Assembly (NCBI GenBank): GCA_964035545.1
Contig: CAXIUT010000155.1
Coordinates: 1 to 64,000 of the forward strand
Reading direction: 5' to 3'
DNA from: Bugula neritina
Lineage: Eukaryota > Bryozoa > Gymnolaemata > Cheilostomatida > Bugulidae
Length of the DNA: 64,000 bases
Each line of letters opens with the position of its first letter. Position 1 is the first letter of the stretch. Shown one piece after another: positions 49,516-62,979 of this stretch. The notes under the pieces are model-generated. The model saw only the letters and a program-made list of their open reading frames with translations. It was not told the origin of the DNA and did not search any database. A program made the position numbers and the translations under genes.

Positions 49516-49715
49516 NNNNNNNNNNNNNNNNNNNNNNNNNNNNNNNNNNNNNNNNNNNNNNNNNNNNNNNNNNNNNNNNNNNNNNNNNNNNNNNNNNNNN
49601 NNNNNNNNNNNNNNNNNNNNNNNNNNNNNNNNNNNNNNNNNNNNNNNNNNNNNNNNNNNNNNNNNNNNNNNNNNNNNNNNNNNNNNNNNNNNNNNNNNNN
49701 NNNNNNNNNNNNNNN
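49516..49715. other. Scaffold gap of 200 N
   Basis: Exactly 200 N between two oppositely oriented telomere arrays; placeholder length, as at 21194-21393. Confidence 0.95.
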
Positions 49716-49785
49716 CCCAACCCCAACCCCAACCCCAACCCCAACCCCAACCCCAACCCCAACCCCAACCCCAACCCCAACCCCC
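49716..49785 (-). repeat. Left telomere of chromosome C
   Basis: CCCCAA units ending CCCCC|TCAAAG. First gene stop is about 75 bp further in. Confidence 0.9.
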
Positions 49786-49860
49786 TCAAAGTTATTGATA
49801 ATGTTATGCCTTAAACTATGAAATATATTTTAATTTATTATATTTAGATAGATATAACTA

Positions 49861-50611
49861 TCAATTTAATGGCTGGGGAGCTATTTCTTATTTGATTTCA
49901 ACGTTTTGAATGCTAACCATTTCATTCAGATCTTGTGGTTATTCGGAATCAATGATTTCTTCAGATAATTTTTAAGTTTTAAGTTCTTTTTACTTATTTT
50001 CTTGTTCTTCAGTCTTTTATGGTTTATTCATTTTTTTTTAATTTTCTTCTCTTTATTTCTTCACTTCTCTTCTTTATTTCTTCATTTATTTTCTTTCTTA
50101 CTTTGTTTTTTAAAATGCTACTTATCTTGATTATGAACTAACCTTTTAACGTCTTTTTTATTCATGTCTTTTTGAAATTCTATCATTTTTGTTTCTTTAT
50201 AACTTATCATCATTCTTCTATTGATGATGTTTTCTCTTTTGAATTTCTTTCTCTCTATGATGTCTTTTCTTTTCATTTTCATTCTCTTAATGATGTTTTT
50301 TTTTTCTCTTGATGATGTTTTCTCATTTAATTATGTCTAGTTCTTGAATGATGTTAACTTGGATTTTTTCTTTTTTGTCTTTTTTATCTCACTTCTTAAT
50401 TCTTTTTTTCTTATTCTTTTTATGACTTTTAATCCTTTTAATTTGTCTAATCTATTTGAAGATTTCCTGATGGTATTTCATCAATGATGCTCAAGTCTTC
50501 ATACTAGTTATCATCATTTGAAGAGGCTTCAAGAGGTTTCTGATCATTTGGTAAAGGTTATTGGGCTAGAAGTAGTACTACTAGAGCTAAAAATACAATA
50601 ATGGTTTTCAT
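49861..50611 (-). CDS. Secreted Lys/Gln/His-rich protein with apparent frameshift
   Basis: About 249 aa with a signal peptide (MKTIIVFLALVVLLLAQQ), an acidic stretch, then a long Lys/Gln/His-rich region with HHQ/HHR repeats and an acidic tail (EEIIDSEQPQDLNEMVSIQN). The reading frame breaks once: at the T10 run 50296-50305 (A10 on the coding strand) one base too many is present, and the ORF length of 751 is one over a multiple of three. Both sides read as one protein, and no GT...AG intron fits between the last usable codon upstream and the run. A sequencing error in the homopolymer is the simplest cause. Confidence 0.6.
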
Positions 50612-50924
50612 TAGGTTTAAACAAAATATAAATTATATCGTTATTCAAAAATGAAAATGATAAATATTAGAAATAAACATTTAATTTCTTATTGAAATTG
50701 TTCCATTTATACAATTTTATCTTAAATTCTTTCAAAGAGAACTTAAAAAGATACAATAATATATCAATCATATATAACTCCTCAACAATCATCTCCATTC
50801 TGAAAATATACTAAATCAAAATTTTAATTCTTGAAGAATCTTATTTAAAATATCAGAGTTTATTTCTATAAAGCAAGTAACTTATAAATCACTCAAATTG
50901 CATATCAATATTACAAAAGCAAAA
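50612..50924. other. AT-rich intergenic region
   Basis: About 310 bp between divergent gene starts (50611 minus, 50925 plus); no gene or repeat seen. Likely shared promoter region. Confidence 0.5.
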
Positions 50925-52259
50925 ATGAAAAAGAAATAGTCTAAAAAGAAAGGATCTGTCAACAAAAAGGAAGAGAAAAAATCTATCAAATAGCCTGAAT
51001 CAAAGGAGCCTATCATCTACTCCCGCATTCTGCCACTAGACGAAATTCGAAGTCAGCAAAACAGAAACCCGCCAATACTGTCTGCCCTGGATTAACATAT
51101 TGCTATGGCTAAAATATCTAAAAAATTTATTCCTGAGTCATTTGAAGATTATGTTGGTTCTTTTGTGGTGGAATAGTACTAAAATAACTAAACCTTCCTG
51201 AAGAAAGATATCATCTATATATAGTTCAAACATAAATATCAGCAAAAGTAATTTAAAATCCATATTTCTGATATGTCTGTTGCTGATACTACTTTGTACT
51301 ATCTATAGTGGAAAGAAAAGCAGAACAATGAGAAGTAATTCAAAAATAACCGATTATCAAGAAATTAAAAACAACCTATATATGATAAACTGCTTTAAGA
51401 TAATGAACCATCCTAAGAAATTATACTTGGAGAGCCAATTTCTTATCGTGTTTCAGTCCACTGTTTTGATTATGATAAGTCTTAGTCAGATATTTAAGAT
51501 AATTAGAGGAATTAACAAAGAGTGAAGTCTTAAAAAATAGAATAAAAATTAGAGTAAAAAAAGGAGATTGTTAAAGAGTAAAATGAAGCTTAAAATGTAT
51601 AAAGCGAAGGGGAAAGTAGTTACGGCGAATAAGAAGATAGTGAATCTGAATCTTCTTACTTGGGTAGCTAAATAGAGAATAGGTGTAAAAAGTAAAATAA
51701 ATCATCATCTTTTATAAAAACATAACCTATGTCTTCTTTAGATCTTTTGAGAAAATCTTTTTCTTCTTCAGGGCTTTTGAATAATCCTTAACCTAAAAAA
51801 GATCCTCCTAAACATTACATTCCGAAATAAAATAAATATTTTCAAAAGACCAATCCGAAGATTATTTTTGACTATAATTCTACTAATAAACTAGTAATCA
51901 AATACAAGTTACTAGATTATCTGAAAAACAAAGATAATCGGTTTAACAACATGAAACAAATAAAAATTCATCTTCTTACTTGTGGTTATAATGTACCAGA
52001 TAAACCTCTCAAAGAAATGGTGGGGTAGATCTGTATATCGACAAAAATGGACAGAAAAAAAGGCTATATTATCAAATCAGAACATCTCAATAAAGAATAA
52101 CTTGAATAAAGAGAAAGAGAAGAAGAGAAGTTGAGAATGGCTGTTCCTAAGAAATAAAGAACAAAAAAAAGTGAAAAAAAGCAAGAACGACAAGAGGGAT
52201 AGAAGAGTAAATCTAAAAGCAGAGGAAAGTCTAAAAAATAAGTAAAGAAAGAAGAATGA
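50925..52259 (+). CDS. Lys-rich orphan protein
   Basis: A 444-aa protein in one exon. Strongly basic ends (MKKKQSKKKGSVNKKEEKKS; KKQVKKEE), an acidic Gln/Glu-rich centre (SEGESSYGEQEDSESESSYL) and a folded-looking part near residues 320-380 (IIFDYNSTNKLVIKYKLLDY). No family recognised. Nuclear or cytoskeletal location would be a guess. Confidence 0.62.
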
Positions 52260-52349
52260 ATAAACAAAAATTCATTCACAAGAGTCTAGATGGCCTGAGT
52301 GAATGATATTTGTTTTATTAAATAAATATTCGTCTACTAATATAAAATA

Positions 52350-53576
52350 ATGAAAATAAACTTCGATTCCTTGCTGACAGAAGATCCAATTACTCTAGAC
52401 CACTCTATTCTCAACTCTACTATTGAACCCGACCAGCCTTCTCCAACTCATACCTTCAAAACACTTCCTGTAACTCAATAACAAACTCCTATCTTCATTC
52501 AGTAGCCCCAATACATTGAACCATAAGAATAATCTATTCAAAGGATACTATAATTCAAGTTAGCCCTGGCATTGCAGCAATAATAGAAATAGGAGAACAA
52601 AAAGAGTCCTGTAATAAAAAGGAGAGGTAGAAAATTTAATATGGAAAGAACAAATAAATTGTATAAGCAAGGTACATGTACACAGCGTACGTGTTAATAA
52701 TACAAATAGCAGAAAAGTAAGAAAGAATAGGCATAATAAAAATAGGTATAAATATATGAGTTGATCAGAAAATTATAAAAATTGTCAAATAAACCAAATA
52801 ACCATCAGAAAATGTATAATAATGCTCTTGTTAAAGAGATAAGACTTAAGTAGTTGATCAAAAGAACATAAAAATAAAGAATGGATAAGATCCAGAAAAC
52901 TAAAATTATATCTAATGATCAATATCTCTAAAACTATATTCCTTTCTACTAAAGATTAGACTCATAAATTAGCAAAAGTCAATAAAAACAAAAATTCTAT
53001 CAAAATAGTACAATATGTTATCCTTAAACCACCTTCGCACCTCAGCTTCGTGGTAATAAGTATCATGATGTTACTTCTAAATATGCTCAAGATCTTAGTA
53101 GTTACTCTAGAGTATCTGATTTAAATGATTCTCTCAATACATCTCTTATGAGTGTGATGAGTCTCGATAAATCGATTGAAATTATATCATAAGTGGAGGA
53201 ATTTTTCTTTGATAAGATGAAACTTATCTTTGGTAATAACCAGAAATATGTATCTGTTACTCCTGATGCTATATAAATGTTGAGCAATGTTGAATTCAAA
53301 ATTATGCTGCCATTTATTATGGAAATAGAAGATGAGGAAATGACTATAGATAAATTTACATAAAAATTGCGCAACTATTATGAAGTATTTTTTGACTCTA
53401 TTTAGAATTTGGAGTTCAGAGACCGCCAAGAATTAAGAAATTATCAACGTAAATCAAAGAAGAGATAAAAAATGAAGAAGATGGCAACAAATACAACTTC
53501 TTTTAGTTCAGTTCAGTGTAAGAGTAGTAAACCTCAAGCAAGAGGGTTTTTGGATAAGTTGACAACTTACGTCTGA
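52350..53576 (+). CDS. Gln-rich orphan protein
   Basis: A 408-aa protein in one exon. Thr/Pro-rich N-terminus (TLDHSILNSTIEPDQPSPTH), a basic Gln/Lys coiled centre with RRGRKFNMERTNKLYKQG, which resembles the basic region of a bZIP-type protein (RxxRxxxNxxxxxRxR), followed by leucine/isoleucine spacing, and an acidic helical C-terminal domain (KSIEIISQVEEFFFDKMKLI). A DNA-binding role is possible but unproven. Confidence 0.6.
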
Positions 53577-53636
53577 TAACTTTTCATTGATTTTGCTATT
53601 ATTTGAATATCAACTTTATAATAGTCAAATTATATT

Positions 53637-56419
53637 ATGGCTGACGATTTTGAGAGATAGTACTATATACCTCAAAAGCTACTCATACTTCAAACGTAAA
53701 ACACATCGCTGTGTGAGTAAAGAGAATCATTTGAAAACAACCTTCGAAACTATGTTAATACGATCAGTGATATTAATCTCTAGTTGGCGCAACAGAAAAA
53801 GTAAAATTCATAGCTGGTATTAAGAAATAAGGAGTTGAGTTATATGTGTCGCAAGGCAGAGTTGTAGGTGGATCGGTTGAATGAGTAATATCAGACTTTG
53901 TATCAGATGGTGCATATTGATCGAAAGAGAGGTTTCAGGGAGTTGGTGTTGAAAGAAATCGAGTTGAATAATCGGTTGAATGGAATTCAGTTTTAAGGGC
54001 AGGAGCAGTTAGTGAATAAACTTAAAGATGACATTAAAATAAAGAATAGATAAATCGCTGAACTGGTTAAATAGAATAGTAAGATCAATAATTAAGGATT
54101 GAAAATGGCATATTAGTATCAAGAGCAAATCATCAAATTGAAGGAAGAGATGATAATGGGTAAAAATTCTAAGGAAGTGAGTGTGTCTATGGAAAATCAG
54201 GTTGAATCGAGTATTACAGAGAAAGTTCTTGAGGCTAAAAATATAGGATTTGAAGAGTCAGTTAAATATCAGTGAGAAAGAATATTTCAGGTTATCAAAG
54301 GAGTTGCTTCTGTGTAAGAAGTAGTTAAATAGCTAGAGAAAGGAGAAAGAATGGTTGAATATTGCTATGTAAAAACATACTACAAATGTTATAACATCTA
54401 TGAATTATGAGGATATGAAGAAAATGATCTAGGAAAACATTTCATTAAAAAGGAGGTTGGATGTTGAGATGGAGAGAATTAATTTACTTGTCAGAAATAA
54501 TCCTCATTTGTTGTCTTAACTTGATGATATCAATATTGAAGGTATATTGCAGGAGTTATAAGATAAAAATAAAAAACTATCGTCAGATTTAAACCTCAAA
54601 AATGCATAAATTGAATCTATATAGAATGATCTTTCTTAAGCTCTAAATAAGAAGCTAAAGAAATAACAGGAGTATGTTTAATTAAAAAGTCGAAGTAGCA
54701 CTTTGATACAAAAGTTAAAGAAGGTTATTACAAATTATGTCCCTTATTTTAATTTTTATGGTTATTAGGATTATGGTTTTAATGAATAGTAAAGAAAGAT
54801 GTTAGAGGTAAGTGAAAAGAACAATATTGCTAAAGATTTTGATCGGGTTACTATTGAAGTGATGTAGAAAAAAGATGAAATTAGAAAGTTGTAGAAGAAA
54901 ATAAAATCTTTATAAATAAAAAATTAGGAAATAAGTTAAAGAGAAAAATCTTTAGAAAAATAATTGAAAAAAACTAAATAAGAAGTTGAAAAATTGGTTA
55001 ATACTATTGCTGTTTTGACTGAGAAAAAAGAAAGTTATTAAGATAACAGACTTCCTGAGGATTATTAGTCGATAGAATCTCCATTTATTGCAGATATCCA
55101 TTCAGAATAAAGATAATAATAAGTATAAATTTCTCCTGTGATTCCTTCTAATATTTTATCATCTAATAAATAGGTTCCAGCTGAATTGATTCAAGAAAAT
55201 TTGTAATCACTTCAAAAAGATAGAACTTAGTTGCTAAAAATCATCAGAGAAAAGGATTGTATGATTGCTTAACAGTCTGCATAGTTGAAAATATCTAGTA
55301 AAGAGTGCAGTCCTAAAATATTATCAGTATAAAATAACAATATGCCAAGTCAGTTATCTTTCTCTTAGGAACCTTTATCGCTGAATAGACCATAATAACT
55401 AGAACATATGATGAACTCTGAATATACTAAATTAAGAAATTAAATCTCATCGATGAGTCAACTCTATGAGAATTAGATTATATTGATTCAGGAGTAATGT
55501 GATCGTAAGTATGTGGAGTTGAAGGTGAAGTATGGCAAGTTATTGGCTGAGAATCATACATTGAGTTCGAAGTATCAGAAGTTAGAGAACTTGTATATCT
55601 AGAAGCAGTAGTCAAAAGAAAGAGATGATATCGGAGGTATCCAAGAGTGGGAAGAAGAGAGATAGGGAATCATGATGTAGGAATTTCAACCAAGAGATGA
55701 AAAAAACGTCATCAGTGAGACTACAATAAATATAATAAACGATCTTTTGAAGAAATACTAGAAAGAAGTCAACCGATTTACATCACTCTACTAATCAGAT
55801 TTACTAAAAACAAACTAACTAAAGGAAGAAACCCCGTCGCCCTTTAGATACTCACAATCTTGAGAAAGAACTGGTTGGTAAATTGAACAGTCTAGAGCAG
55901 GTGATTCTTAGTAAGACAGAAACAATTCGAATATTATAAAACTAATTGCGAGAGAAATAATACAATTTCAAAAATGAGAGGTAGAATTATTAATACCATG
56001 AGCGTGTGTCTGAGTAGAGGTTGGTTTAGTTGTAGACAAGAGTGAACAATGCCAATTCTGAGTTATAGAAGTTGGGAAGTAAAAATATTGTTAGTGTATC
56101 AGTTCAAGGAGAAAATCGAACAAATTTATTTTTGGTTCATGCAATCCAATCGAAAAACAAGGAAATCAAATCATTAGAAGAGGTATATTTATTTTTAATG
56201 TAGATTATTGCAGCAAAAGATATGTAAATTATGGATATCAAAGCCGAACTGACTAGAATATTGACTCAAAACAATGACAACCGATCTAACTTGTAATTGG
56301 AGGAATATTAGCAAGTCAAAAAGCTTTTAGAGAGTGGAAAAATATCAAATTTGCTTGAGCAGACTATCCAAATAGTATAAAAACAAATTGTACCATAGAA
56401 ATAGGGTTAACAATAATGA
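53637..56419 (+). CDS. Long coiled-coil protein
   Basis: A 910-aa protein with two introns (54272-54290, 19 nt; 55768-55798, 31 nt, the longest in the window). Almost the whole chain is coiled coil (ELSYMCRKAELQVDRLNEQY, QLDDINIEGILQELQDKNKK, KQCDRKYVELKVKYGKLLAE, RVSEQRLVQLQTRVNNANSE). Such layouts are typical of basal-body, centrosome and golgin-type scaffolds. Both introns are needed to pass in-frame TGA codons and coordinate length minus introns is an exact multiple of three. The 31-nt intron is less certain. It converges on the giant orphan gene with 37 bp between stops. Confidence 0.72.
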
Positions 56420-56456
56420 TCTACAACTTATAAATACTTCATCTATCATATATTGA

Positions 56457-59400
56457 TCACATCTTAAGTAACTTAGTTACTATCAACCCTAATTCCTTGT
56501 TAGAACTACCTCCGACCAGCGATTCTCCTTTTCTTTATACAATACGCTTCAAAGCCTAAAGAAGTCGACTTCTCTTAGAAGGATGACTGATTTTACCAAT
56601 CAACTATTCGAATACTTGGTCTTTCCTATCAGGTAGATTATTGTAATTGGATCTTAACTTCTCGACCAAGAGAGTTACATCTTTATCGTCCATGTTTTTT
56701 ATTTAGTATCCTCGGAGCAAAACACAGAAATACTCATAGAAAACTTTATTGTAGAATTTGTTTTAGCTGCCTAGAGCATATCTGAACAGTATGCCGACTG
56801 CGTGGACAGGCATGAGTTCTTTTTAAAATATTTTTTTGAGATTTGGCTTGAATAACTAAAAAGCAACTGCATAGTAATCTTTAGCACTAACTCCTTTCTG
56901 AATTTTAGTAAATAATTAAACAGGAATAATCTATTTAATTGATACTTTCTCTTTGGTTTACATCTTTAACATAGAAGTGGCTATCTAGATACTTTTCTCT
57001 TCAATTGATTCTTTCCAGGAACTGTCAAGTTCTATGAGATATGTTAGAAATGCGAGTAAATTGGACATGTGATTTGTGACTGCACATGCTCTTTTGATTA
57101 GTTCGGTGCGTACTGGAGGATTTTTCAACATATCATATTTCTGGATACATTGTAATGCTTCAGGAGATTATTTTTAGCGATACAAAATAGCAATATCCTA
57201 GAAATTAGATTTCTTTTTGTGACTAACTGGATGGTTTGAAGGCGTATCTGGGAACATCTTCTTTTGCAAGTCAACAAATCTATTTTATCCTTTCTTCTAT
57301 TCTTCATGTACGTTATCTAAACGTCTTTAAATCCGAGATCTCATCGTAATTGGTGTCTGTTGTTAGTGTCCTGTAGGTTGCACGACGTTGATTCCAAAAC
57401 TATATGATAAAATTTATACTTTTTATTTGCAAAAGAGCCAGCCATCATTGACAACCTTCCTTCTTGAGTGGGGGCATAAGTTTTAGTTTTGATTTATTAT
57501 CTTCTTTTTCTTAAATTTTATATTAACTAATTGACTCTTTTAGTCGTATTAGATTTGTATGTTTCTTTGATAGATTAGATATCTTATTTTTATTTCCTTT
57601 TTATTTATTAAAATTCTTTGGCTTTCTTCTCAGCTAAACTCATCTAATTATTTTATCTTCGCATTTAATTTTACATCATAGCGTGTCTTTAATTACCTTT
57701 TTTGATATCAGTAACATATTAATTAAGTTGTCGATTTAGTACGTTTAATCTACTATCTTATTGTACTTAATGAGTTCTATTGATATTTTTTTGGATTTGT
57801 TTTTTATATTATCCTACTTATTTTTGCATTTATTCTTATTATTTGAGTTGGTTTTTAGAGCGAGAATAGATTTATGCTTTTAGGGTGGCTGATACTCCAT
57901 TTGTTTATACATCTACTAATTTTATATCTGGATTTTAACCTACTGTTTTCATGTATTCATTATAATATGTTTATAATTCATTTTTCATTTAGATTAGAGG
58001 TCTATTGCTATCATCTTTATATAACATCTTTTATAATTTACTCAGGCAGATGTTTATATCTTTTATTACGTCTTTACGCTATTTTGCATCCATTAGTAGT
58101 AGCATCTTGCTCTAGAATAAAGTAAAGGAAGGATAGAATTCACTTTAGATAAATTGTTGGATTGCTTTTAGATATGAAGTTGTCAAAAAGTATGAAAAAT
58201 ATTATGTTGTTTGTCGTTATTGATCGTAAGCATCAGTAAAGCTAGCAAAATAACCACGAGCTGAGTTCTTTAAACTATCATTACGTACTATTTTGGCTCT
58301 TACTAGTAAAAAGAAAGCATCAGAGCGACGATATTTACCCATAGATAATTTGAACAAGTCACAGATATTGTTATAAAATTGTAATTTTTATTAAGGTGAC
58401 TAATTAATGATACCCATCATTCCTTAAATTTGACTACGCTATGCTCTAACAACAGATTTATCATCTTTGTTTTAAGTTTATACTACTTTAATAGGCATAA
58501 AACTTTTAATTTGGTATCTTTCAATCATGATTTATAGATTGTTTCTGATGAGACTGGTAGTCTATGGACTGAGAATCATTTTGACCACATCTGCTGAGAA
58601 GGAAGTAGAAGTGCCTTCTTCTCTTTTGCCTGCAGCTAAAAATAATAGCAGTACATCTCTGAAGTACTAATTATCATTGGGTATTTTGTATAACATGAGA
58701 TATTTGGCCATTTAGAAGAAATTGCATTAGATCATCATGATGCATAATTCTATAAGGAACCTGATAAATTATGAATGATAGTAATCTACTTTTTGACTCC
58801 AGATGTGTTCTTGATGTGATTAGAATATTCTAAATAGATGTTATATTTTTTATGGAGAATCGTATTGTTTCTTTATGAAATTTTTTATTCCCATTCTGCC
58901 TAACATGTGCATCATAAATATGAAACTGCTGTGACTGCTTGCTTCATCTTTGATTGCTTGGACATTCAACACTGTTTCTGGTTAAAATTTAGCCAAAAAT
59001 AAAAGAATTACAAACAATGCTCTTTCTTTTCTGATAACTTGTGAATTTTTATTAAAAGCTTATAACATATTTAAAGCCCTATCGATTAATTTCATACTTT
59101 AGTCTAATTATTCTAGTATTGAGATCTTATCGTATTTTCTTTTTATCCAATTTAGAGAATATTAGATGAAGAGCCCATCAATATCAATTTATTACTTGAA
59201 ATCACTGATCATTTGATAATTTTTACTGTTCATATTGTACTAAGTAATATGATAATTTTTAAGTTTCATGATAAAATCTGAAAGTTATTTAAACTTGCCA
59301 CAATTCAGATAGTTTTACATCATTAGTTCAAATACTTCACGTTCTTCTGTGTAGAAATCAAGCATATCGAGAAGAATTAACAATAAACCAAAAAATTATA

Positions 59401-62400
59401 AAGGTTAGTTATAGATATCTGTCTAGGTAAGTTTGTCATTGACACCGATTTCTTAAAATACAATTTTGCACTATGTATTTCCTTAGTAGTTGGTCGATGT
59501 GGCAAAGGAATCAGAGCAATACTTTCTGACTAGATCGAGAATCAGTTTGTTGTCTTATAATTTTGTTAAATTTGAGAAACTAATCAGTTCTTCATAGGTA
59601 TAATTTAACTAGAAAGCTAGAAACAGATGATAGAAATAGAATCCGTATGGTATTTTAGCTTAATCTCTTAGCTTGTTTTGAATATCTTCACGTTAGGGTA
59701 GAATTTATTTATCTAGACTTTTTTAGATGTATAGTCTTGTGTTTTAGAGATCGGTTAATTTAAGTAATCTTTTAATAGCACCAAATACTTATATTCTTAT
59801 TTCATCTGCTTGAACATTTTAGGTGAATTCATCTAAAAAGCTGATGACTTCTTGAGGGGTGACGAGATCTGATTTAAGGAAGAGTTGGAAACGCTAACGG
59901 AAGAAACCTCCTTCAATGCCGTCATATATTGATTTAACATCGACCAGTATCTTGTTACGGATATGTGAAAATATCTACATGAAATACTCTGGCTCCCCCA
60001 TAATAACAAATTCTTCAAGTTTAGGCAACTAAATAGCAATAGTTTTCTTATTCTTATCAGATCTACGTTTAGTCAAAGGTATAAGCAACTATCTATATAC
60101 TATTAATCGAGCATCAACATTCTTTTTAAAACTTTATGGTATTAAGTTATCTCGAATAAAGCCAGCAATCATTTCATCAACATCTTTTTAAAACTTCTAA
60201 CTAGCGCCTTATCCTTGTCCTTTTGCTATTCCTTCTTTTTATATGATTTACATTTAGTGATATAAAAATTTCATAAGTATTTTGAATGCTTTTTTTCGTT
60301 TTATTTAATTAAATTATGTAAAAATTTATTTTGATGTTTTTGTTATCATGCAATGCTGTTTAAAAGCTGCATGAGTGAACCAACCTTAAACTTGGAATTG
60401 TTAGAATAACATAACAAAATTTTTTACTGCCTGATCTGCTTCTTCAGGTTATTTATACTGTCCTCTGATATCTTATATTCTTCTTTTGATAAATACCTAT
60501 ACAGTTTACTCTATCTATCCTCCCTATTTTAGTTATTACCATAAAATACATTTTTATGATTATTTTCCTTATGCCTAAACCAGGATTGATTTTTAACCTC
60601 TCTTGGGTTATCCTTTTTATTTTTTAGTGTTATTTTAATCAGAAATAACGATGTTGATGGGGTTGAAACTCATGGTTCTTTATCTTTTTTTAGGCGCGAC
60701 TGCTACTTAATTTTTATCGTGTATATAGAATTTCTTTCTTATAATAAAAACTTCACTAGGTTAAGTAAAATTAGGCAAAATAAATTTAAAAGCTTAGATA
60801 AACTATCGTATCTAATCTACATTTTTATTCATCAGCAAAAAGTAAAAAACTTATTAGAAATTACTAATAACTAATGTTTTAAATTAATTTAAGAAATATT
60901 TTAATCGTTTTTAATATTTTTTACAACTGAGCAATTTGATTTATTATTTCAAGGAAGCTGCTCTTAATTTTCCAATTTCTATGAAATCATATTATTTGAA
61001 GGTTAAAAAGTTTTTAGAATATTTGACTTTTTTAACAAACATATCTGATTACATTAGCCATTGCAATATTTTGAATATTTTTTATTTTAGTTATTTTTTT
61101 TTTTAAATTAATTTCTACTAAGTATATTATACTATTTTCTATGCGAGTAGACTACGTAGACGTTGTCCTTGTTTATTTTCCACAATACTTAAAAATTACA
61201 AATTATGGCTATCTTTTTTCAGGATATCGTCTAGTTGTTCCTGTATAAAATTATCGTCTTTTATCATCATCAAAATAGATTATATATCTTTGAGTTTCTT
61301 TTCGCTTACGTTCCATTTACATTTTAGTAGGTTCATATCAGTTACGTTGAATCTTGAACAGAAATCTTAGATTTATTTTATTGGTTTTTTCTTGTCGATC
61401 AGTTGTTATAATTTCTTTAATGGGTCGTTTTGGTTTATGCAGATTATAGTGAATTATAAAGTTGTTGGGATATCTTTGACTTTGTTTGGATCTGCTTCGA
61501 CTGCTCTATATATGCTTTGATTGGGGTAGATTACGTCTTGGGGTTTGACATACACTAGTACCTTTATAATTGATTATACTGTTGATAGCATGACTGAATC
61601 GTAAAGAATTTGCTAGTCGTTGTCGTTTCCTCGGAAGTTGTCGATGGGTGGGGTTTGTAGTTTACTGTATTACTCGTTGAAGAAGATCTAGTGGGCATAT
61701 ATTTATGCTTTTTATGAGTAGACCATGATGGTTTGTGAGGCGAGAGAGAGTTGTCCTTTTTTTGATTAACTTTTACTGCTTTTAACTGATACGTTATCCC
61801 AGACAATAAACTTTTTGAAGTTACGTTTGATAAGTACTATTTCTTAATGTAAAGAAAAAATGAAGGTTTATTTTTAGATTTAGTATATTTTAGTGCGATT
61901 GAACAAACCTAACTAGAAAATATGGTCAATAGGAAACAGTTATCCTTGAACTGACTTGATATCACCGTCAATCTAGATATGTAGCTGCACAATGGTTAAA
62001 GCCTAGCATGTTCCTGGTACGATTTATTCATTAGCGCCTCCTTTTATTTTAGACTAATCGACTTTACTTTAAATTCTAGATCCAAAATAATAAAAGGATT
62101 GGCCACTGCCTAGGACCATTCCAATGGGTTTGAGGGTTTTAAATTTTTATTAGAGTTATTTGGAGGTAGATTTGGTTCCTTCTTCAACTGGAAATTATAT
62201 TTTTTTGCTTACTAATTCTTTCAATTTATCATCGATAAGTTAATCTATCTATTTATGTATTTACATTAGTAGAAATGAGAGGAAGATATGGCTGCTATTC
62301 TCTTTCCTCCAAAAACAGCTAGAGTTCTAAGTTATTCGATAGATTTATTGGATTATGTGGGTTTGATGACATAGATTTAATTTTATTTTACTATTTTTAG

Positions 62401-62814
62401 TAACATTAATTTATTTATCATTGCTACTAGGAGGTAATACTATCCTTGTTAGGTTGTCATTCCATTGACAGCTTATATTTTTTGTTGCATTGAGTATTAG
62501 AATTTGATAAAATTTCTATTATTCTTTTTATTCTTCTTGTCTTCGTCTATTAAAGAAAACAAATTTATTTCTTTATCTAAACTTATACAGAACATTGATT
62601 CATTGATTTTGGTCATACGTGGGGAAGGCAACGGATCACCTTTTCCTTATGATTTTGATTATAATGAACTATTGCTGATAGCTGATGTCTGTGTTGATGG
62701 TAATTTGATTTGTATTGGTTCGGTGGGCATAGGATTAAGACTTTTTGTTTTCCATCGTTAGTCGGATTAGTTGATGTAGCGACGAGTAAATACTTTCTAC
62801 CAGTCAAAACTCAT
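56457..62814 (-). CDS. Giant 2105-aa orphan protein
   Basis: The product is 2105 aa with only two 20-nt introns (57400-57419, 62245-62264). Start MSFDWQKVFTRRYINQSDQR. The first 450 residues look beta-rich and WD/propeller-like (YYLLVAMINKLMLLKIVKQN, LRTLAVFGGKRIAAISSSH, TLKPIGMVLGSGQSFYYFGS). From about residue 500 on it is an alpha-solenoid (GFYFYHLFLAFQLNYTYEEL, FGLLLILLDMLDFYTEEREV, RALFVILLFLAKFQPETVLN), interrupted near residue 1650 by a Gln/Lys/Arg-rich coil and followed by another helical block. Propeller plus solenoid is the plan of coat, IFT and nucleoporin-type scaffolds, but no family signature is visible. A shorter start at 60673 was considered; the frame is open through it. Confidence 0.72.
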
Positions 62815-62979
62815 TAATTAATATGATAACTGACGATTGAAATATTTCAGCCATTTATCATATCAAATATCAAATTACTAGAATTATTATGATAATTATA
62901 TAGTTTTTTAAAGTAGGAAATAGATGGATGGTTTATTTTTTAACCAACTTTTCATATAATAATAAAAAAATATAAAAAA

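Noticed and set aside
56457-60673. Giant orphan starting at ATG 60673 (1398 aa)
   Set aside because: The frame continues open upstream for more than 2 kb with protein-like sequence to 62814.
62261-62380. Alternative frame with ATG near 62379 (MSSNPHNPINLSNNL) as start of the giant orphan
   Set aside because: It would need a 16-nt intron; the competing frame uses a normal 20-nt intron and stays open to a clear start.
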